This document shows positions 42,571 through 51,372 of a stretch of DNA of 64,000 nucleotides, in pieces. The notes under the pieces are model-generated. The model made no database searches. It was not told the DNA's origin and worked only from the letters and a program-made list of their open reading frames with translations. A program made the translations under genes and the position numbers. Origin of the DNA: CAVYXF01 sp963772335 (lineage in GTDB: Bacteria; Pseudomonadota; Alphaproteobacteria; Rhizobiales; Rhodomicrobiaceae). Each line of letters starts with the position of its first letter. Position 1 is the first letter of the stretch. The stretch is taken from positions 1,426,001 through 1,490,000 of the forward strand of contig CAVYXF010000001.1 in the NCBI GenBank assembly GCA_963772335.1. Reading direction: 5' to 3'.

Positions 42571-43464
42571 TTGCCGATGCGTAAGACATGGATATGCGGC
42601 GGGCTTACTGCCGCGATAATTGCGATACCCCTGCTATCCCGGGCGGCCATGCCCGTCCCGCAGCCGGAGCTCCCGGCGACGCCGGCGAGCGGCCTTGCGC
42701 CACATCGCGCGATTTATGACATGACCTTGGCCAAGGCCGCCGAAGGCGCCAACGTCTCCGATGTCAGGGGGCGGCTCGTCTTCGATTTCACCGGATCGCC
42801 CTGCGAGGGCTATACGCTAAACACGCGGCTGGTCACCGAAATCGTCGACCGCGACGGCCGCTCGACCACGACCGACCTGCGCTCCTCGACCTGGGAGCAC
42901 GCCGGTGGCGACAAGTTCCGCTTCGACAGCTCGCAATATCTCAATCAGAAATTGAGCGAGCAGGTGACCGGTCTTGCCTCGCGGGCCAAAAATGGCGGCA
43001 ATGTCAACATCGCGCTGGAAAAACCGAAGAAGCACCAGCTGCACATCAAGGCGTCCTCGATGTTCCCGACACAGCATTCGATCGCCGTGCTGGATGCCGC
43101 GCAGGAAGGACGCAATGTGGTGCAGGCCAATGTCTTCGACGGTTCGGAGAAGGGCGAGACATATTTCGAGACGACCACGTTCATCGGCAAGCCGGTGCCC
43201 CCGGGCGAGGCGGGTTTCAAGCACATCCCTAACTCGGAAAAGCTCGACGGTCTCATCTCCTGGCCCGTGTCGATCAGCTATTTCGAGGACAAGAAAGGCC
43301 CCGACGAGGGCATACCGACTTACGAGCTGTCCTTCCGGCTCTATTCCAATGGCGTCAGTCGCAAGCTCTCCATCGACTACGGCACGTTCTCGATCGATGG
43401 CGAGCTCACTCGCATCGATTTCTTCGAGCCGGGCAAATGCCCGAGCGAGAAGAAGCCGCGTTAG
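42571..43464 (+). CDS. eipB: EipB-like periplasmic protein (DUF1849)
   Basis: This 297-residue product has a signal peptide to about residue 27 (LLSRAAMPV) and then a beta-spiral domain. The family signs are APHRAIYDMTLAKA, RGRLVFDFTGSPCEGYTLN, and RLYSNGVSRKLSIDYGTFSIDGELTRIDFF. Cysteines in SPCEGY and PGKCPS correspond to the pair that forms a disulfide in Brucella EipB. EipB contributes to envelope integrity. A hairpin of the common GCCCTCTCC/GGAGAGGGC kind (43489-43513) follows the gene and may end transcription. Confidence 0.92.
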   Translation: MPMRKTWICGGLTAAIIAIPLLSRAAMPVPQPELPATPASGLAPHRAIYDMTLAKAAEGANVSDVRGRLVFDFTGSPCEGYTLNTRLVTEIVDRDGRSTTTDLRSSTWEHAGGDKFRFDSSQYLNQKLSEQVTGLASRAKNGGNVNIALEKPKKHQLHIKASSMFPTQHSIAVLDAAQEGRNVVQANVFDGSEKGETYFETTTFIGKPVPPGEAGFKHIPNSEKLDGLISWPVSISYFEDKKGPDEGIPTYELSFRLYSNGVSRKLSIDYGTFSIDGELTRIDFFEPGKCPSEKKPR

Positions 43465-43488
43465 TGCGTGATGATATCCGCGCGCATA

Positions 43489-43513
43489 GCCCTCTCCTCT
43501 GGCGGGAGAGGGC
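43489..43513 (+). terminator. Hairpin after eipB
   Basis: GCCCTCTCC, a 7-base loop and GGAGAGGGC form a 9-bp stem 25 bp after the eipB stop codon. No T-tract follows, so this is a possible rather than a clear terminator. Confidence 0.4.
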
Positions 43514-43611
43514 GGGCAGTTCCTGCTGAGCAGTGCCCGAAACTGAGCTTGCGCTCGTGTTCGTCAAGCTCCATTTGCGGCTGACAAGCTTGTCATGAAG
43601 GAGCCTTTCCC

Positions 43612-44130
43612 GTGACGGTTCACTCCACTTTTGCGCATATCAAACCTGCGCGTCCGATCTCGCCCGGTGCTCGCATCGGCCACGTCCATCTCAAGGTCGC
43701 CGATATCGAACGCTCGCTCGGCTTCTATGTCGGGGTGCTCGGCTTTGAGCTGATCACCACCTATGGCAATCAGGCGGCTTTCATCTCGGCCGGCGGCTAT
43801 CACCACCATATCGGGCTGAACACCTGGGAAAGCCTTGGCGCTCCCCCGCCGCCGCCCGGCACGACCGGCCTTTACCACCTCGCGATCCTCTATCCCACAC
43901 GCGCCGAGCTGGCCGACGCTCTGCACCGCGTCGAGGCCGCCGGCATTGCGCTTGACGGCGCCAGTGATCACGGCGTCAGCGAGGCGCTCTATCTGCGCGA
44001 CCCGGACCAGAATGGGGTCGAACTTTACCGGGACCGGCCCGAATCCGAGTGGCCGCGTGACGCGGAGGGCCGCATCGCCATGTTCACCCGTCGCCTCGAT
44101 CTGGATAGCCTGCGCGCCGAACGCAGCTAA
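43612..44130 (+). CDS. VOC-family metalloenzyme (CatE/glyoxalase-like)
   Basis: This 172-residue protein starts at a GTG and has two beta-alpha-beta-beta-beta modules. GHVHLKVADIERSLGFY carries the first metal His, GLYHLAILYPTRAELADAL the second, and DPDQNGVELYRDRPESEW the Glu ligand. The YHHHIGLNTW segment resembles catechol-2,3-dioxygenase-type CatE proteins. Its substrate is not known. A transcription unit with the eipB gene is possible but the 147-bp gap holds a hairpin. Confidence 0.85.
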   Translation: MTVHSTFAHIKPARPISPGARIGHVHLKVADIERSLGFYVGVLGFELITTYGNQAAFISAGGYHHHIGLNTWESLGAPPPPPGTTGLYHLAILYPTRAELADALHRVEAAGIALDGASDHGVSEALYLRDPDQNGVELYRDRPESEWPRDAEGRIAMFTRRLDLDSLRAERS

Positions 44131-44149
44131 TGCCGGATGCGCTGGTCAC

Positions 44150-44641
44150 TCAATCGAGCGGCACGCCCGGCTCGTATTTCACGGTGCGCATAGCGAGCGC
44201 GGTGCGGACGTGATCGACGTTCGGCGCAGCGGTCAAGTCGCGGATAATGAAATTCTGGAAGCTGGTGAGGTCCGGCGCGACGCATTTCAGCATGAAATCG
44301 ATGTCGCCGGACAGCATCGTGCATTCGCGCACCACGTTCCAGGAGCGCGCAAGCTCCTCGAACGCCATCAGATCGGCCTCCGCCTGGCTGGTCAGGCGCA
44401 CCATGGCATAGGCTTCGATATCATAGCCGAGCAGCTTGGCACTGAGCTGCGCATGGTAGCCGAGGATGAAACCGGCCTTCTCCAGCCCGCGCACGCGGCG
44501 AAGACAGGGCGGCGGCGAGATGCCGACGCGGCGCGCCAGCTCGACATTGGTCATGCGTCCATCGGCTTGCAGCTCGCGCAGGATCTGCCAATCGATTCGA
44601 TCGAGCCTGATCCAGGATGGCGGCTGACGTCTCGTATTCAT
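44150..44641 (-). CDS. Lrp/AsnC-family transcriptional regulator
   Basis: This 163-residue regulator has an N-terminal helix-turn-helix (LDRIDWQILRELQADGRMTN, then VELARRVGISPPPCLRRVRGL) and a C-terminal RAM ligand-binding domain (GYDIEAYAMVRLTSQAEADL). Such proteins sense amino acids and control amino-acid metabolism or transport. The gene is convergent with the VOC gene, 19 bp apart, and divergent from the ELM1-like gene. Confidence 0.92.
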   Translation of the reverse strand: MNTRRQPPSWIRLDRIDWQILRELQADGRMTNVELARRVGISPPPCLRRVRGLEKAGFILGYHAQLSAKLLGYDIEAYAMVRLTSQAEADLMAFEELARSWNVVRECTMLSGDIDFMLKCVAPDLTSFQNFIIRDLTAAPNVDHVRTALAMRTVKYEPGVPLD

Positions 44642-44721
44642 GCTTGGCCTGTGCGGCGCATAAGGTTAGAACCGGTGGTGAAGCCGCCAGCTTAGAACTT
44701 TATGTCGAAATGGCGCAATAA

Positions 44722-45765
44722 ATGGAATTCAGCTTCCCACCACTTGCAGAAAAGATTGCGCTGACGCCGGCCGTGAGCAAGCACGAGGCTCCTTCTTTGC
44801 GTGGCAGGCCGGCATGGATTATCTCCGACGGCCGGGCGGGACATCTTGCGATCACGCTGGGGATTGCGGCGGCGCTTGGGGTAGACGCCCAAATCATACC
44901 GGTGAGGCCGCGGCTGCCATTCCGGCTGACGGCACCGTGGGGGCCTGCCGATCCGCGCCTGCTCGCGCAGCTCATGAAGCAGCCCTGGCCCGCCATTACC
45001 CTCGGCGCCGGCCGGCAGACTGTTCCGGTCATACGGGCGTTGAAGCGCAAAAGCGCCGGGCGAATTTTCACCGTCCTTTGCCAGGACCCGAAGACCGGTC
45101 CCTCGAGCGCCGACTTGACCTGGGTGCCGCAGCACGATGCGCTGCGCGGCGAAAATATCATCACGACGCTGACGCCGCCGCATCGCTTTGGAGGCTTAAG
45201 ACTCGCCGAATTGCGGCGCATCATGCCCCCGGAAATCGCCCGGCTACCGGGGCCGCGCATTGCGCTGCTGCTTGGCGGCCCCGGCGGCGGCTACGCCTGG
45301 CCCGCGGCGGAGATCGAGCGCTTCGCGCGTCTCGTGCGAGAGATCGCCGCGCAAGGGGCGAGCTTCCTCATCACGCCGTCCCGCCGCACACCGGCCGCAC
45401 TCCTCGCCGCTATCGAGAAGGCGACTGCCAATGCCCCGCGCTCGCTCTGGCAGGGCGAAAGCGAAAACCCCTATCCGGCCTTCCTCGCTCATGCGGATCG
45501 CTTCATCGTCACCGCCAACTCGGTGAACATGATCGGCGAAGCCTGCGCCACGGGGCGGCCCATCCATGTTTTCCATCCCGCTGGTGGCCGCCCGAAATTC
45601 CACCGCTTCCACGCCGCACTGGAGGCGCACGGTGCGGTGCGTCCGCTGAGCGAAAACAGCCCGGTCCTCGATGGATGGTCCTATGAGCCGCTTGATGCCG
45701 CGCAACAGGTCGCGGCCGAAATCGAGCGCCGCTGGCGGCAACTCCAGCAAGGAGCTGTGCCTTAG
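44722..45765 (+). CDS. ELM1/GtrOC1-family putative glycosyltransferase
   Basis: This 347-residue cytoplasmic protein belongs to the family related to mitochondrial fission protein ELM1 and bacterial lipid A/LPS sugar transferases. Conserved segments include AWIISDGRAGHLAITLGIA, WPAITLGAGRQTVPVIRALK, CQDPKTGPSSADLTWVPQHD and DRFIVTANSVNMIGEACATG. The glycosyltransferase role is inferred from fold similarity. It is followed 79 bp later by trxB, so they may be co-transcribed. Confidence 0.85.
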   Translation: MEFSFPPLAEKIALTPAVSKHEAPSLRGRPAWIISDGRAGHLAITLGIAAALGVDAQIIPVRPRLPFRLTAPWGPADPRLLAQLMKQPWPAITLGAGRQTVPVIRALKRKSAGRIFTVLCQDPKTGPSSADLTWVPQHDALRGENIITTLTPPHRFGGLRLAELRRIMPPEIARLPGPRIALLLGGPGGGYAWPAAEIERFARLVREIAAQGASFLITPSRRTPAALLAAIEKATANAPRSLWQGESENPYPAFLAHADRFIVTANSVNMIGEACATGRPIHVFHPAGGRPKFHRFHAALEAHGAVRPLSENSPVLDGWSYEPLDAAQQVAAEIERRWRQLQQGAVP

Positions 45766-45844
45766 GGGTATGACGGGGTTGTCAGCCGGCGCGTGATTTC
45801 TTACTTGTCTCCCGGACCCTCATGAGGGTGGGGCAAAGGAAATT

Positions 45845-46807
45845 ATGACCGTTCGCCACGAGAAGCTGATCATCATCGGTTCGGGACCGGCTGGCTACAC
45901 CGCTGCGATCTATGCCGCACGCGCCATGCTGAAGCCGCTGCTTATCGAGGGCATCCAGCCGGGCGGTCAGCTCACCATCACGACCGACGTGGAGAACTAT
46001 CCCGGCTTTGCCGATGTGATCCAGGGCCCGTGGCTGATGGAGCAGATGCGGCTTCAGGCCGTGCATGTCGGCACCCAGATCGAGTCGGACTTCATCAACA
46101 AGGTAGACTTCTCGCGCCATCCTTTGCGCCTTGAAGGGGATACCGGCACGGTCTACACAGCGGACGCGGTGATCATCGCCACCGGCGCGCAGGCGCGCTG
46201 GCTTGGCCTTCCCAGCGAAGAGAAGTTCAAAGGCTATGGCGTCTCGGCCTGCGCCACTTGCGACGGCTTCTTCTGCCGCGAGAAGGAAGTCCTGGTGATC
46301 GGCGGGGGCAATACCGCCGTCGAGGAGGCGCTCTTTCTCACCCATCACGCAAAGAAGGTGACGCTGGTGCATCGCCGCGGCGAGCTGCGCGCCGAACGTA
46401 TCCTGCAGGAGCGGCTGTTCGCCAATGAGAAGATCGATGTGATCTGGGACACGGGCCTGGAAGAGGTGATCGGCAGTGCCAATCCGCCCTCCGTTACCGG
46501 CGCAAGGCTGCGCAACCTGAAAACAGGCGAGGTCTACGAAAAGCCGATCGACGCGATTTTTATTGCCATCGGCCATAGTCCGGCAACCGAGATCTTCAAA
46601 GGCCAGATCGCGATGAAGCCGAATGGCTATATCATCATCGAGCAGGGCACGACCGCGACCAATATCCCGGGCGTGTTCGCCGCCGGCGATGTGGCGGACG
46701 AGATCTATCGCCAGGCCGTTACCGCCGCTGGGCTGGGCTGCATGGCGGCACTCGATGCCGAACGCTATCTCGCGCAGCTCGAAACGCACGCCAAAGCAGC
46801 AGAATAA
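45845..46807 (+). CDS. trxB: Thioredoxin reductase
   Basis: This 320-residue flavoprotein reduces thioredoxin with NADPH. The FAD-binding Rossmann motif is IIGSGPAGYTAAIYAARA, the redox-active dithiol CATCDGFF, the NADPH motif GGGNTAVEEALFLTHHA and GVFAAGDVADEIYRQAV near the C-terminus. Length and motifs are standard. It is in the same direction as the LysR gene 25 bp downstream. Confidence 0.97.
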   Translation: MTVRHEKLIIIGSGPAGYTAAIYAARAMLKPLLIEGIQPGGQLTITTDVENYPGFADVIQGPWLMEQMRLQAVHVGTQIESDFINKVDFSRHPLRLEGDTGTVYTADAVIIATGAQARWLGLPSEEKFKGYGVSACATCDGFFCREKEVLVIGGGNTAVEEALFLTHHAKKVTLVHRRGELRAERILQERLFANEKIDVIWDTGLEEVIGSANPPSVTGARLRNLKTGEVYEKPIDAIFIAIGHSPATEIFKGQIAMKPNGYIIIEQGTTATNIPGVFAAGDVADEIYRQAVTAAGLGCMAALDAERYLAQLETHAKAAE

Positions 46808-46832
46808 TCGTTTTTGTAATATAAGAGACTAA

Positions 46833-47762
46833 ATGGACCTCGGAGGACGGCTCGGCCCACCGATCGCGATGGACTGGGACAAGTTAAGGATCTTTCACGC
46901 AGCCGCGGAGGCTGGGAGCTTCACCCATGCCGGTGATGCACTCAATATGAGCCAATCCGCGGTTAGCCGTCAGGTAAGCGCCCTGGAAAGGGAGCTCAAC
47001 GCTCCGCTATTCCATCGCCATGCCCGCGGCCTCGTGCTGACCGAACAGGGCGAGCTGCTTTACCGCACCGCGCAGGACGTATTCATGAAGCTGGCCGCGA
47101 CGGAGGTCATGCTCTCCGATTCGCGGGGACGGCCGAGCGGCGATCTGCGCGTGACCACCACGGTGGCGCTCGGCTCGACCTGGCTGACACCGCGGCTCGG
47201 CGAGTTCTTGAACCTCTATCCCGACATCCGCGTGCAGCTCATCCTCACCGACGAAGACCTCGATCTCGGCATGCGCGAGGCCGATGTCGCCATTCGCCTG
47301 CAACCGCCGTCGCAGAACGACCTGATCCGGCGCAAGCTGTTCACCGTTCACAATCACGTCTACGCGGCGCCGTCCTATGTGCAGAAATACGGCACGCCTA
47401 AGACACTTACCGACTTGGACAAGCATCGAATCCTGATCTATGGCGCGACCGCGCCCGCGCTCTTGAAGCGCCTCAACTGGCTTGAGACGGCGGGGCGCGA
47501 GAATGGCTCGCCCCGTATGGCAGGCCTTCAGGTCAACAATGTCATCGGCCTCCTTCAGGGCGTGAGCCGGGGCGTTGGCATCGCCGTGCTGCCGGATTAT
47601 GTGGCAGGCGCCGACCCGAGGCTCGTCAAGGTGCTTGACGGCGAGGACAACCTGCCGACCTTCGAGACCTTCTTCGTCTATCCGGAAGAGATGAAGGCCT
47701 CCAAGCGCATCACGGTGTTTCGGGACTTTCTGGTCGGGAAGGCCCGCGAATGGTCTTTCTGA
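46833..47762 (+). CDS. LysR-family transcriptional regulator
   Basis: This 309-residue regulator has the helix-turn-helix in LRIFHAAAEAGSFTHAGDAL and NMSQSAVSRQVSALERELN and a type-II periplasmic-binding effector domain (LRVTTTVALGSTWLTPRLGEF). The true start may be the ATG at 46869 (MDWDKLRI), where most relatives begin. This branch commonly occurs downstream of trxB in this order; its effector is unknown. Its last 53 bp overlap the convergent phosphoesterase gene. Confidence 0.9.
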   Translation: MDLGGRLGPPIAMDWDKLRIFHAAAEAGSFTHAGDALNMSQSAVSRQVSALERELNAPLFHRHARGLVLTEQGELLYRTAQDVFMKLAATEVMLSDSRGRPSGDLRVTTTVALGSTWLTPRLGEFLNLYPDIRVQLILTDEDLDLGMREADVAIRLQPPSQNDLIRRKLFTVHNHVYAAPSYVQKYGTPKTLTDLDKHRILIYGATAPALLKRLNWLETAGRENGSPRMAGLQVNNVIGLLQGVSRGVGIAVLPDYVAGADPRLVKVLDGEDNLPTFETFFVYPEEMKASKRITVFRDFLVGKAREWSF

Positions 47763-48303
47763 CCGGATGCGGCCGGTCGTGGTCGAAGGGCGTTGCGCGG
47801 TCTTTCAGCACCTCGGCGATTTCTTCGAAGGCCCAGGGCCGATACTCATTGCTATCCACCCCGACGTCAATGCTGTGTCCGAGGGGAGCGTGATTGAGAC
47901 GGCCATGGACATGGCCGTGTAGATGCCAGGCGCCGCGATAGCAGCCATGCCACTCCCGCATCGGATAATGGCAAAGCACGATCTTCTGCCCGGCGATGGT
48001 GATCTCCCTGATCTGGCTCACCGAAGCGAAACGCTGTGCATGGCGCCTCAGCGTATGCCGGTCGTGATTGCCTTCGACGAGATGCACCTCCCCGTGCAGC
48101 CGGTCTAGATACCACTGTGCCTCCCGCTCATTGCGAAAGCAGAAATCGCCGAGATGATAGACCGTATCGCCGGGCGCGACGTAGGCATTCCAATAAGCGA
48201 TTAGCCCCTCGTCCATTTTCTCGGCCGAAGCGAAGGGCCGCCCGCAGCTGCGTATCACCGCCTCATGCCCGAAATGCGTATCCGATGTGAAGAACACCGC
48301 CAT
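47710..48303 (-). CDS. Metallophosphoesterase
   Basis: This 197-residue calcineurin-like phosphoesterase starts at the ATG at 48303 with MAVFFTSDTHFGHEAVI; upstream codons are not conserved. Metal-binding motifs are SDTHFGHE, HLGDFC, EGNHDRH, and HLHGHVHGRL. Its substrate (nucleotide or phosphoprotein) is unknown. The gene overlaps the 3' end of the LysR gene by 53 bp on the other strand. MITE-like repeats start 22 bp upstream. Confidence 0.9.
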   Translation of the reverse strand: MAVFFTSDTHFGHEAVIRSCGRPFASAEKMDEGLIAYWNAYVAPGDTVYHLGDFCFRNEREAQWYLDRLHGEVHLVEGNHDRHTLRRHAQRFASVSQIREITIAGQKIVLCHYPMREWHGCYRGAWHLHGHVHGRLNHAPLGHSIDVGVDSNEYRPWAFEEIAEVLKDRATPFDHDRPHPVRKTIRGPSRPESPETP

Positions 48304-48324
48304 TCTGGTATACCACTTCCGCCG

Positions 48325-48398
48325 GTGTGGCGCCTCGCAATTGCCGACCAACTTCGCGGCTAGGTCCGTCGTGGGCAATAGCGAGATAAGCGCCACAC
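48325..48398. repeat. MITE-like 74-bp palindromic element
   Basis: GTGTGGCGC at 48325 and GCGCCACAC ending at 48398 are perfect terminal inverted repeats, with inner arms CTCGCAATTGCC and GGCAATAGCGAG almost perfectly paired. The left arm matches 41025-41041. Confidence 0.75.
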
Positions 48399-48414
48399 TA
48401 AGCCAATGATGTAA

Positions 48415-48489
48415 CTAGTGTCCCTTTGTCCCGCAAATGCCGAGAGAGTCCGCAGCAAGTTCGTCGGCATTTGCGGGACGGGACACTAG
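48415..48489. repeat. MITE-like 75-bp palindromic element
   Basis: CTAGTGTCCC at 48415 and GGGACACTAG ending at 48489 are perfect terminal repeats. Inner arms CCCGCAAATGCCGA and TCGGCATTTGCGGG also pair perfectly. The right arm matches that of 41025-41097. Confidence 0.85.
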
Positions 48490-48702
48490 CGACACTTGTT
48501 GCCCGCAGCGAAAAAGGCATAGAATTGCTCAACTCAACAACGTTTTTCTTCCATGCAGCGCCAAGCCAAGGGGCTAATGGTGAAGAAGCGCACGCTGATG
48601 GATGCCACGTCTCCACGGGGAGAGGAAACCGGAGGCAACTGCCGCATCTCAACTGAGCGTAAAGTCATCATGTTTTAGGCCGCCGGCCCGCGAACGACCC
48701 AG
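48490..48702. other. Intergenic region before selB
   Basis: Nothing recognisable is seen besides the repeats to the left. The selB promoter should lie here; no box is obvious and no SECIS-like element was identified. Confidence 0.4.
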
Positions 48703-50602
48703 ATGATCATTGGAACTGCCGGACATATCGATCATGGCAAGACCGCGCTCGTCAAAGCCCTAACCGGCACCGATGCCGACCGGCTCGCCGAGGAGAAGCG
48801 GCGCGGCATCACCATCGACCTCGGCTTTGCCTATTTTCCGCTTAGCGACGGCACCGTCGCCGGCTTTGTCGACGTGCCGGGGCATGAGCGTTTTATTCAC
48901 AATATGCTGGCTGGCGCGACGGGGATCGACGCGGTGTTGCTGGTTATCGCCGCCGATGACGGCGTCAAGCCGCAAACCCGCGAGCATCTGCAGATCCTTG
49001 ATCTGCTTGGCATCAAGCGCGGCATCGTCGCCCTGACCAAGGCGGACCTCGCGGATGAGGGGCTGATCGCTCAGCGAAGGACCGAGATCGAGGCGCTGCT
49101 GACCGGAACGGGGCTTGCTGGCGCGCCGATTCTACCGGTTTCGTCCTACGCGGGTGCCGGCATCGCGGAGCTGCGCGCGGCACTCGAAGCGTTGAAACGC
49201 GACCGCCCTGCCCCATCCGGCTATCCCCGGCTCGCCATCGACCGCAGCTTTTCCCTGGCGGGCACGGGGCTGGTGGTCACCGGCACGCTGTTTTCTGGCA
49301 CGATCCGGACCGATGACCGCCTGATGCTGTCTCCGCCCGCGATCGACTTGCGCGTGCGAAGCCTCCATGCGCAGAACCGCCCCGCCAATGAGGCTGTCGA
49401 AGGACAACGCTGCGCGCTCAATATTACCGGGGCGCGGCTGGAGAAGGACAGGATCAGCCGCGGCGACTGGATTTTGGCGCCCGAGATCCACGCACCGACC
49501 GCCACGCTCGATGTGAGCCTTAAGCTGCTGGCCTGCGAGGAAAAGCCGCTGAAGCACTGGACGCCGGTGCACATCCATCTCGCCGCTACCCACGTCACCG
49601 GCCGCGTGGCGCTCTTGGAGGGGGACAGCATTATGCCGGGCGAGGAAGCCTTCGCCCAGCTCGTGCTCGACAATGCGATCGGCGCGCTCGCTCTCGACCG
49701 GATCATTCTTCGCGATATCGGCGCACAGCGAACCATCGGCGGCGCGCTCGTCTGTGATCCCTTCGCCTCGCCGCGCCAGCGCCGCAGACCGGAGCGCCTC
49801 ACCCTTTTGCGCGCGCTCCGTCATCCGACCGAAGAAGCCGCCGCGCTCCTCCTGTCCGAAAAACCCGGCATGATCGAGGAGACCCGCTTTGCCGAGGCCC
49901 GCAATCTGACGCCGGCGGAAGCGGAGGCGCTGTGGCGCCGACTTGGGGCGGTGCGCAAGGAGGGTGTCGCGTTCAGTGCCGTCACCTGGGAGGCCGCCCA
50001 GAAGGAATTTTACGAAACACTCGCGGCTTTCCACGCCGCCTCGCCGGATGTGCCCGGCCCCCATCCCGAGCGGCTGCGTACATTGATGCCGCAGCGCCTC
50101 ACGCCCGCGGCTTTTGCCGCCGTGCTGGCCGGCGCCGTCGAGTTCTGGTGCCGCGGTACAGGAAGGCCCCTGGGTCAGGCGGCCGACCCACAAGGCCACC
50201 CTCTCGCCAGCCGATGAGGAGCTGGCCCAGCGGATCGAGCGCACCATCGCCGGGCAGCGCTACCGGCCGCCCAGGGTGCGCGATTTAGCCGGAGAGCTGG
50301 CGATGAACGAGGAGCTGGTCCGTCAGCTGATGCGCAAGATGGCGCGGATGGGCCGGCTGGTGGAGATCGCCAAGGACCACTTTTATTCGCGCTCGACCGT
50401 TGCCGAGATGATCGCCATCGCCGCGCGTCTCGAAAGCGAGGCGCCCGACGGCCTGTTCACGGCGGCAGCTTTTCGCGACCAGATCGATAGCGGGCGCAAG
50501 GTCGCGATTCAGATCTTGGAGTTTTTCGACCGGCAGGGCATCACCATCCGCCGCGGCGATCTGCGTCGCATAAGGCCCGGCCGCCAAGCACGTTTTGGAT
50601 AA
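48703..50602 (+). CDS. selB: Selenocysteine-specific elongation factor SelB, with one-base frameshift
   Basis: This GTPase brings selenocysteinyl-tRNA to UGA codons marked by SECIS elements. Near the N-terminus are MIIGTAGHIDHGKTALVKALTG (G1), DVPGHERF (G3) and LTKADLAD (G4). The first frame ends at 50217, about 504 codons, while the typical winged-helix C-terminus continues in another frame to 50602 (EGPWVRRPTHKATLSP onward). Removing one T from GAGTTCTGG near 50142-50150 joins them into VESGAAVQEGPW and gives about 632 residues, the normal family length. Both frames are well conserved, so either a sequence error or a very recent mutation is likely. The selenocysteine tRNA gene follows 75 bp later. 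Confidence 0.92.
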
Positions 50603-50676
50603 GTGCGTCCAGCCCCGCATCTCCCGTGCCACTTGACCCCGGCGCTGACTGGCTGAAATAGTGCAGCTCCACCTGG

Positions 50677-50769
50677 GGAAGAGGTGCGCATCCGGTGGTG
50701 CGGCTGGCCTTCAAAGCCAGATGGGGTTGCCTTGCAGTCCTTCGCGGGTTCGACTCCCGTCCTCTTCCG
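50677..50769 (+). tRNA. selC: Selenocysteine tRNA, anticodon TCA
   Basis: An acceptor stem GGAAGAGG pairs with CCTCTTCC (50761-50768), with a G discriminator at 50769. The anticodon arm is CTGGC, loop CTTCAAA, GCCAG, giving anticodon TCA at 50711-50713. A long variable arm and the T arm CGGGTTCGACTCCCG (50745-50759) follow. The total of about 93 bases and the eight-pair acceptor stem are diagnostic of tRNA-Sec. The 3' CCA end is not encoded (CCG follows). Placement directly after selB makes a functional selenium operon likely. Confidence 0.93.
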
Positions 50770-50928
50770 CCGCATCTCCTATAGCTCTCCCCGATGCAGA
50801 ACAGGTGCAGTCGTGCCGGTGAAGGACGGACGCGACCGCCGCGAAATTGGGCATTTCTGCGGCACGGCAACTTCTTTCTGCTTCGCTCGTTGTTAATCCC
50901 AACAGTGGAACGATAACGGAGTTCTGAA

Positions 50929-51177
50929 ATGATGAAGTCTCTGTTGGTCCTGGCGGTGATCGCCGGGGCGTCAGCCCCCGCTTTTGCTGACGAATATTAT
51001 GTGGTCCGCGGTCCGGACCAGCGGTGCAAAGTGGTCGAGACCCGGCCGGTCGAGAAATCTATTGTGCAGGTTGGGCCGCTTGCGTTCGTAACCCGCGAGG
51101 AAGCCGAATCCCAGCTCCGCGTGCTCTGCAAGGATGATGAGCCGAGCGAGCGCGTTACGATCGAAAAGGTTCGGTAA
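50929..51177 (+). CDS. Small secreted protein, unknown function
   Basis: This 82-residue product has a signal peptide (residues 1 to about 21, SAPAFA-DE). The mature part is beta-rich (YYVVRGPDQRCKVVETRP) with two cysteines, in RCKVV and VLCKDD, that may form a disulfide. I recognise no characterised family, though similar short exported proteins are common in this order. A strong terminator follows, so it is a separate transcript. Confidence 0.72.
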   Translation: MMKSLLVLAVIAGASAPAFADEYYVVRGPDQRCKVVETRPVEKSIVQVGPLAFVTREEAESQLRVLCKDDEPSERVTIEKVR

Positions 51178-51209
51178 TTCTTTGCGCAAAGTTGCGGCAG
51201 GTGCCGCAG

Positions 51210-51252
51210 GTCCAGTGGATAAGCTCCTCGCTTGTCCGCTGGGCTTCTTTTT
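51210..51252 (+). terminator. Rho-independent terminator
   Basis: A 15-bp stem (51210-51224 with 51230-51244, including four G-T pairs) with a 5-base loop is followed by TTCTTTTT. It lies 33 bp after the small secreted protein gene. Confidence 0.9.
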
Positions 51253-51372
51253 GTAGCCCTGCGGCAATAAGTTGGCGGACAAGATGGTCACATCTTCTTT
51301 ATGAATTTGCTGCGCCCGCGTTTTCGCTGGGGCACGATATTCCATGTCTGAAATGAAGGGCCTTCCGCCAGC

